From assembly GCA_964611335.1 (NCBI GenBank), contig CAZSXR010000003.1:248001-312000 (forward strand): DNA of 64,000 nt, in the 5' to 3' direction. Below, piece by piece: positions 58,946-64,000 of the stretch (the stretch's first letter is position 1; every line of letters starts with the position of its first letter). The stretch comes from BOG-1112 sp964611335. GTDB lineage: Bacteria > Bdellovibrionota_B > Oligoflexia > Oligoflexales > Bog-1112. Below the pieces are notes generated by a model, which had not been told where the DNA came from, made no database searches, and worked only from the letters and a program-made list of their open reading frames with translations. The translations under genes and the position numbers were made by a program.

Positions 58946-59081
58946 AGAAAGCTCCACATTTGCGTTTTGGTTCTTTTATTGAAAAATGGAAATCAATTCA
59001 CACAAAAGCAACTATCTATTTATGATTTTACATTTGATTGTTTAAAAAGAGTATAGCCACAGCTTAGGAGAAGGAGCAAGT

Positions 59082-59486
59082 TCAAGCTTGCGGGGTCTTT
59101 TGATTCCACAAACGAAAGGCTTCCATAAAGAGGGTCGAAGTGGGAGCAAGGATTTGTCCTCTGAGCAATTGTAAGGTCCCTAATCCCACAAGACCTCTCA
59201 TAATCCATGGTCCCTGAAGCATTTTGGAAAGTGAGACTTCCTGATTTTTAGACAAAGGCTTACAGTCAAAAAGTCCTTCTTCTCTTGCTTTTATAGGGAT
59301 TTTTCGCAAGTCCAGTGAGTCTTCCACCAGAATGCTCCCCGTAAGAACATTGACGCGTATGCGAGCCCGTGAATTCTTCAGTGTATTTTGAACATGTGAA
59401 AAATACGAAGAATCCCCTCGTTTTTCAGGAATACGTATACGCAATCTTCCTGAAGATTGATGAGCGATATAAGCTTGAGGTAGCAT
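59082..59486 (-). CDS. Second HMA2-like small protein of the cluster
   Basis: The 134-residue protein has AYIAHQSSGRLRIRIPEKRG and RIRVNVLTGSILVEDS, again the GRLRIR ... TGSILV module without CxxC. A C-terminal hydrophobic region follows (GLVGLGTLQLLRGQILAPTS). It is a diverged paralogue of the 58.5-kb protein and of the ATPase N-terminus. It lies 12 bp after the small membrane protein and about 135 bp before the other HMA2-like gene, in the same direction. No regulatory site was recognised. Confidence 0.72.
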   Translation of the reverse strand: MLPQAYIAHQSSGRLRIRIPEKRGDSSYFSHVQNTLKNSRARIRVNVLTGSILVEDSLDLRKIPIKAREEGLFDCKPLSKNQEVSLSKMLQGPWIMRGLVGLGTLQLLRGQILAPTSTLFMEAFRLWNQKTPQA

Positions 59487-59498
59487 AAGAACCTCGAT

Positions 59499-59801
59499 TT
59501 AGACAGATTTACTAGAAAAGGGACGTGCGCTTGCTCCCTTTTTGTGATGTGGACGGTGGTGTTCGTGTACCGCGTGACTTTGCATCTCACTTTTGACTTC
59601 TGCACTCAGATCCTCAAAGTTTTCTTTAGCTCTCTGTACGCCCTCTTTTATTTTTTCTATAGAGAGTAAAGAAAGACGTATAAGTTCTTTGCTCAAACCT
59701 TTGACCGATCGTTTGTCTTTCTCCACAAGTGCTCCGATAACTACACCCGCGCTGAAACCAACCGTCATACCCACAAAAAATTCCTTGTTAAACTTGATCA
59801 T
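59499..59801 (-). CDS. Small membrane protein of the cation-ATPase cluster (DUF5132/YtxH-like)
   Basis: The 100-residue product has one N-terminal Gly-rich membrane segment (FFVGMTVGFSAGVVIGALVE), an amphipathic Lys/Glu helix and a His/Lys-rich tail (HEHHRPHHKKGASARP) that could bind metal. GGAG precedes ATG 59801, which lies 14 bp inside the ATPase gene end, so translation is probably coupled. The pattern resembles small DUF5132- or YtxH-like proteins. The His-rich end fits a metal-related role by inference. Confidence 0.65.
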   Translation of the reverse strand: MIKFNKEFFVGMTVGFSAGVVIGALVEKDKRSVKGLSKELIRLSLLSIEKIKEGVQRAKENFEDLSAEVKSEMQSHAVHEHHRPHHKKGASARPFSSKSV

Positions 59802-62800
59802 AAGGTGTCTCCAATAAAGGCATTTCATTTTTCGAAATGCAAAATAAGGCTTTGTAAGCTTCGTTCATAATAAAATTTAAAACAGCCAGACTGGCGCATA
59901 ATAGCAAATCTCCGAATCGAATGGGAGCTAAACAAAAGAGTTTGCGAATGCTAGGAAATGCAAGGGGGGTAAATTGCAAAAGAGTTCCCAATAGCACAGA
60001 CCCGTTTAACAAACGATTCGAAGGAAGTCGAGGACCACGAAACACACTGTGCTCTGTCGAACGTGAAGTCAAAGTATGCAAAAGTTGTGCAGAGGTCAAA
60101 GTGAGAAAAGACATCGTTTGAGCGCGAGGTCCATTTCCGTAGCGCATTTTTCCAATGACGAAACTTGTCAAAGCCAAAGACGCCATCAAACCTGCTTGTG
60201 TTCCTATGCGCCCGAAGTCTTTTCTATTCATGATAGAGATATTTGGATCATGTGGTCCTCGTTTTAAAACAGAGTCCTGTGGCGCTTCCATCGCTAGTGC
60301 TAAAGCAGGGAAAAGATCAGAGATCAAATTGATCCACAATATTTGCATAGGATTCAAAGGCTGACCCAAACCCAAAGATCCTGCTCCGAGCATCAACAGT
60401 GTCTCGCTGAAATTCGTAGAAAGCAAAAAAAGAATCGATTTTTTAATGGAATCATAACTCGTACGTCCTTGGGCAATTGCTGGCAATAAAGTACGAACGT
60501 TGTCATCAAGAAGAACAACATTGGAGACATCTCTTGCAACATCCGCGCCTCTTTTCCCCATGGCAACTCCTATGTGTGAAGCTTTCAACGCAGGTGTGTC
60601 GTTGATTCCATCCCCTACCATCGCAACAATTTTCGATTTCGATTTTAATATCTGCACAATTTTTAATTTTTCAGAAGGAGCCACTCTCGAAAACACATGT
60701 GTTTTTAATGCACATTTTTCAAGTTCTTCTTCACTTAAATTTTTAATTTGTGAAAAATCACAGACTTCTAATTTTTCACCCTTTGAAAATCCTAAGGAAT
60801 GTGCAAGTGCCGCTGCTGTTGCACATTGGTCTCCCGTGATCATGACGGGTTTGATTCCTGCTTCATGTAATGAGTGAATGAGTTCGCGAGCGCCTGGACG
60901 TTCCAAATCTTTCATGGCGACAAGTCCTAACCATATGCGTTCACCTTCCTCACTCTTTGCATAGGCAAGGCCAAGAACGCGAAGAGCACGTTCTCCCAAT
61001 TTTCTATTTTCTTCTTCGATGATTTTTCTTGAACTGTCTGAAAGTGGAATAATTTTCCCCTCTCGCAGCTCTTTCTCACATAAAGATAAAACCTGTGTAG
61101 GTGAACCTTTGATTGCAATCAGTTTTCCCTCACCATAAATATGCTCTGTCTGCATATAACTTTTACACTCGGTTCTATAATCTGTTTTCACGAGTGGAAA
61201 GCGTTTACGTAAAGCTTCGACGTCTAAACCCGCGTCGAGTGCCATTTCAATTAAGGCTTTTTCTGTAGGGCTTCCTGTGAGTTTTGGAGAATGATTGTTT
61301 TTAAAAACAATATGTGTTTCATTACATAAAACGCCGATTTCAAGAAAACGTAAGAAAGCTCTATTTTTGCAAAAATCTTGTTTTAAAAACTCCTGATTCC
61401 AATCATATTCCTTTCCATCAAAATAAAAAGAAACAACAGACATCATATTCTTAGTCAGCGTACCCGTCTTATCCAAACAGAGAATTTGAGTAGCTCCCAA
61501 AGTTTCAATTGCATCAAGATTGCGAACGAGAACGTTTTTCTTTCTCATAAGATTTGCACTTTGGGCGAGAGTCATTGTTACAAGTACAGGCAACCCTTCA
61601 GGAATGGCAGCAACCGTCATGGATAGAGATAGCTGCATTGTTTCTACAATGCCAAAACCGTAAAGCAGATTGACTCCGATCATTGCTGCGCCCAAAGCAA
61701 GGCTTCCAAAAATTAAATAATTTGTAAGCTCGTGAGTTTGACGTTGCAAAGGAGTCTGAGTGTTCTGAGTAAGATTGACAAGTTTCTGAATCTTACCAAG
61801 TTCCGTTTGTGCTCCTGTAGCAACAACAACAGCAAGACCTCTTCCCCCTGTAACGAGTGTGCCTTTGTAAACCATATTATTGCGATCTGCGAGGGCATGT
61901 GCATGAGCTTTCAAACGTCTGGCATTTTTTACAATCGGTACACTTTCTCCCGTTAGTGCCGATTCATCTACATTCAATCCCTGAGTTTCAATCAAACGTG
62001 CATCTGCAGGAATAGACATAGCTTCCTGCAAAGCAAGGATGTCACCAGGAACGAGCAGGTCCGGAGGAATCTGAGTTCTGATTCCTCCGCGTCGAACACA
62101 AACTGTTGTAAGTTGTGTGTTGCTTAATAAATTAGCACTGCGTTCTGCGGACATTTCTGTGCGGTATCCGATAAAGGCATTGATTCCTATAAGCCCCATT
62201 ATGACACCCGCTTCTACGACTGCTGCACTTGCGAGAGAAATCCCTGCAGAACCGAATAAAAGAAGTATGGGTAGACTGGTGAGTTGTTCTCTTAAAATTT
62301 CGGAAGAACTTCTCATTTGAAATGAATGAATGCGGTTGGGGCCAAATTGCTTGCGGTATGTTTGAAGTATCTGTTCTTCCAAGCCCGTTTTTGCATCGAC
62401 CTTCCAATGCGCAAGAACCGCATCTTTTTCAAGCAGATGCCAAGCTAATTCTTCTTTTTGTTCAGCTTCTGTTTCGTCTTGAAATGTTTTTGAAAAGGAA
62501 AAATGGGTGAGTAGTTTTATGAGAAGTTCTATGAGGAACTCTTCTGCAAGAAGTTCAGGTTCAAAAAGCAGGAGTAAGCTTCCTGTCACAAGGTGTATCT
62601 CAATATTTGTAATACTGGGCACTTGTTCAAGTTCGCTTTCTAAAAAGTTTTTAAGAAAGATGTTGTAACGGAGCAAGGGAATTCCTAGACGTATACGACC
62701 TTTCACAAGGTTATGGAGAATTTTGAACGGCAAAGTGGGGGAGCTTTGCGGTTTGACAAGAGGAAGAATAGCGACGTTCTCAGAGCTTTTTGTTTTTGGA

Positions 62801-62817
62801 AGCGCATTTAAAGGCAA
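59788..62817 (-). CDS. P2-type cation-transporting ATPase with N-terminal HMA2-like module
   Basis: The 1009-residue P-type ATPase has an N-terminal module (NLVKGRIRLGIPLLRYN ... LVTGSLLLLFEP, about residues 36-90) and then actuator TGES in DESALTGESVP. The M4 signature is PEGLP, as in Ca2+/Na+-type P2 pumps and not the CPC of heavy-metal pumps. The phosphorylation loop is DKTGTLTKN, the nucleotide region KGSP, and the hinge VGDGINDTPALKASHIGVAM. The C-terminal NPMQILWINLISDLFPALAL continues the P2 pattern. Ca2+, Mn2+ or Mg2+ are likely cargo; the ion is inferred. It is followed by three small partner genes, and kdpA diverges from it across a 126-bp gap. Confidence 0.88.
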   Translation of the reverse strand: MPLNALPKTKSSENVAILPLVKPQSSPTLPFKILHNLVKGRIRLGIPLLRYNIFLKNFLESELEQVPSITNIEIHLVTGSLLLLFEPELLAEEFLIELLIKLLTHFSFSKTFQDETEAEQKEELAWHLLEKDAVLAHWKVDAKTGLEEQILQTYRKQFGPNRIHSFQMRSSSEILREQLTSLPILLLFGSAGISLASAAVVEAGVIMGLIGINAFIGYRTEMSAERSANLLSNTQLTTVCVRRGGIRTQIPPDLLVPGDILALQEAMSIPADARLIETQGLNVDESALTGESVPIVKNARRLKAHAHALADRNNMVYKGTLVTGGRGLAVVVATGAQTELGKIQKLVNLTQNTQTPLQRQTHELTNYLIFGSLALGAAMIGVNLLYGFGIVETMQLSLSMTVAAIPEGLPVLVTMTLAQSANLMRKKNVLVRNLDAIETLGATQILCLDKTGTLTKNMMSVVSFYFDGKEYDWNQEFLKQDFCKNRAFLRFLEIGVLCNETHIVFKNNHSPKLTGSPTEKALIEMALDAGLDVEALRKRFPLVKTDYRTECKSYMQTEHIYGEGKLIAIKGSPTQVLSLCEKELREGKIIPLSDSSRKIIEEENRKLGERALRVLGLAYAKSEEGERIWLGLVAMKDLERPGARELIHSLHEAGIKPVMITGDQCATAAALAHSLGFSKGEKLEVCDFSQIKNLSEEELEKCALKTHVFSRVAPSEKLKIVQILKSKSKIVAMVGDGINDTPALKASHIGVAMGKRGADVARDVSNVVLLDDNVRTLLPAIAQGRTSYDSIKKSILFLLSTNFSETLLMLGAGSLGLGQPLNPMQILWINLISDLFPALALAMEAPQDSVLKRGPHDPNISIMNRKDFGRIGTQAGLMASLALTSFVIGKMRYGNGPRAQTMSFLTLTSAQLLHTLTSRSTEHSVFRGPRLPSNRLLNGSVLLGTLLQFTPLAFPSIRKLFCLAPIRFGDLLLCASLAVLNFIMNEAYKALFCISKNEMPLLETPYDQV

Positions 62818-62943
62818 GGTTCACCTCTCTTGTTTGAATTTTGGAACTCACCTTTTCCTCTAGCGTGAGGGAAGGAGCAAGGGTAATGTTTCGTTTTAGA
62901 GTGTTAAACAGTTGAAATAAATAAGAAGCGATGGAGAGCCAGT

Positions 62944-64000
62944 GTGGAAACTTTGGACTTTGTTCAGGTAGCTTTCTTTCTTGTTGTGCTCGTTCTTCTG
63001 TCCAAACCTTTAGGAGTCTATATAGCAAAGGTTTTAGCAGGAGACTTTAGTCAACTCACCCCCTTATCTAAACTTGAAGAATTCCTTTTACAAATCAGTG
63101 GTGCCTCACGGGAAGAGATGAGCTGGCGAGAATATGCATTTGCCGTGTGTTCGTTGAGTTTTGTGGGTTTCATAGTTCTCTTGCTTATGATGCTCTTTCA
63201 ATTTTACTTGCCTTTGAATAGCGAACGATTCAGTGCGCTTCCCTTCTGGCTTGCTTTAAATACGGCTATCAGTTTTATGACGAACACAAACTGGCAGGCC
63301 TATTCAGGAGAAAATACCCTTTCCTATTTCACACAGATGGTTGGACTCGGTGCTCATAATTTTATCAGTGCAGCAACAGGTATTGCCATCGTTGCGGCTC
63401 TAGCGCGTGGACTCACTCGCACTTTAAATCCGTCTTTGGGAAATTTCTGGATAGACCTTTTACGCATCACTTTGTATGTGCTTTTTCCGCTTTCCGTAAT
63501 CTGGGCCATCGCTTTGATGAGTCAAGGAGTCCTGCAAAATTTTTCTTCCTATATCACTGCAAAAACTTTGGAAGGTGCTCAGCAAATACTTCCGATGGGG
63601 CCTGTTGCTTCGCAAGTTGCCATCAAACAATTGGGTTCTAACGGGGGAGGTTTCTTTGGTGTCAACAGTGCTCACCCTTTTGAAAATCCGACTGCGTTGT
63701 CTAATTTTATAGAAATGCTTGCCATCCTATTAATTCCTGCCTCTTTGCCCTTTGCCTTTGGGAGACTTGTAGGAAATAGAAAACATGGCTTTGTACTTTT
63801 TTTAAGCATGATGCTTCTTTTTCTTATCGGTTTGATTCTTGCTTTTAAAGCAGAATTTGCGGGAAATCCTGCTTTAAACAATCTTGCTTATATGGAGGGT
63901 AAAGAATTTCGTTTTGGAATTACAAACAGTGTGTTGTGGGCTATGGCTACAACGGTGACTTCCAATGGTTCTGTAAATGCTATGATGAGTTCACTTTCTC
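62944..64000 (+). CDS. kdpA: Potassium-transporting ATPase subunit A (partial at window end)
   Basis: An open frame from GTG 62944 runs to the window edge (352 codons). It encodes the N-terminal two-thirds of KdpA, the K+ channel-like subunit of the high-affinity Kdp pump. Selectivity-filter-like segments are TNTNWQAYSGE and QLGSNGGGFFGVNSAHPFEN, continuing PTALSN. Several membrane helices are present. A GGAG lies about eight bases before the start. kdpB, kdpC and perhaps kdpDE should follow outside the window. It is divergent from the P2 ATPase, placing two cation-pump systems back to back. Confidence 0.93.
   Translation, partial: METLDFVQVAFFLVVLVLLSKPLGVYIAKVLAGDFSQLTPLSKLEEFLLQISGASREEMSWREYAFAVCSLSFVGFIVLLLMMLFQFYLPLNSERFSALPFWLALNTAISFMTNTNWQAYSGENTLSYFTQMVGLGAHNFISAATGIAIVAALARGLTRTLNPSLGNFWIDLLRITLYVLFPLSVIWAIALMSQGVLQNFSSYITAKTLEGAQQILPMGPVASQVAIKQLGSNGGGFFGVNSAHPFENPTALSNFIEMLAILLIPASLPFAFGRLVGNRKHGFVLFLSMMLLFLIGLILAFKAEFAGNPALNNLAYMEGKEFRFGITNSVLWAMATTVTSNGSVNAMMSSLS

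Noticed and set aside
1..64000. CRISPR arrays, insertion sequences, prophage or rRNA/tRNA genes
   Set aside because: No regularly spaced repeats, transposase or phage genes, and no cloverleaf or rRNA sequence were found on reading.

Overview
The window is AT-rich, gene-dense DNA from a Gram-negative bacterium. It encodes a FadL-type outer-membrane protein, many lipoproteins, signal peptidase I and HtpX. The gene mix is unusual: an archaeal/eukaryotic-type prolyl-tRNA synthetase, a class I lysyl-tRNA synthetase, a mevalonate-type isoprenoid cluster, an Rsm22-like methyltransferase and many secreted proteins of unknown function. Together these suggest a low-GC lineage of the Bdellovibrionota/Oligoflexia or a related 'deltaproteobacterial' group. 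This assignment is inference; there is no rRNA or tRNA gene in the window to confirm it.

Layout. 0-2 kb: start of a small unknown gene, a left-handed beta-helix acyltransferase, a frame-disrupted Nudix gene and lepB. 2-7.6 kb (minus): RsmB-like rRNA methyltransferase overlapping fadH, then cdsA, a HTH regulator and a divergent CDP-alcohol phosphatidyltransferase. 7.6-10.3 kb: two secreted small proteins, a 400-bp control region with hairpins, and a divergent secreted beta-rich protein. 10.3-16 kb (minus): acyltransferase, membrane glycosyltransferase and btpA, then fhs. 16-20.2 kb (plus): an exported zinc-metalloprotease lipoprotein and an AAA+ ATPase with an export signal. 20-29.5 kb: prmA, rsm22-like, kbl, DUF4431-like, a secreted ankyrin-like protein, pepQ, yjdM, proS and a histone-H1-tail-like protein. 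29.5-36 kb: a membrane spermidine-synthase-like protein crowded with a short DNA motif, an ankyrin protein, a regulator with a dead ImmA/IrrE-like domain, cysS and an isolated hutI. 36-46.4 kb: a purple-acid-phosphatase-like lipoprotein, greA, fadL, an M48 homologue without its catalytic Glu, fabH, htpX, class I lysS and a LEA14-like lipoprotein. 46.4-53 kb: a 1.1-kaa lipoprotein with 11-residue repeats, a sialidase-like lipoprotein and a large secreted helical protein. 53-58.5 kb (minus): RNase HI, an IPP isomerase-GHMP kinase fusion, mvaD, a prenyl synthase and a metalloprotease-like lipoprotein. 58.5-64 kb: a P-type ATPase cluster with three copies of an HMA2-like module, then divergent kdpA running off the end.

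Several genes work together. Fused IDI2/kinase, MvaD and the prenyl synthase form the lower mevalonate route to polyprenyl diphosphates. CdsA and the phosphatidyltransferase look like a phospholipid-headgroup pair resembling E. coli ynbB/ynbA. The ATPase, the two HMA2-like proteins, the small membrane protein and Kdp form a cation-transport block. No CRISPR array, insertion sequence, prophage or recognised defence system was found. The most unusual signals are a 24-bp perfect palindrome encoding the linker of the isoprenoid fusion protein, a dispersed GGACGGAGC motif, three enzyme families that have lost key residues, an apparently exported AAA+ ATPase, and the HMA2-module cation ATPase cluster.
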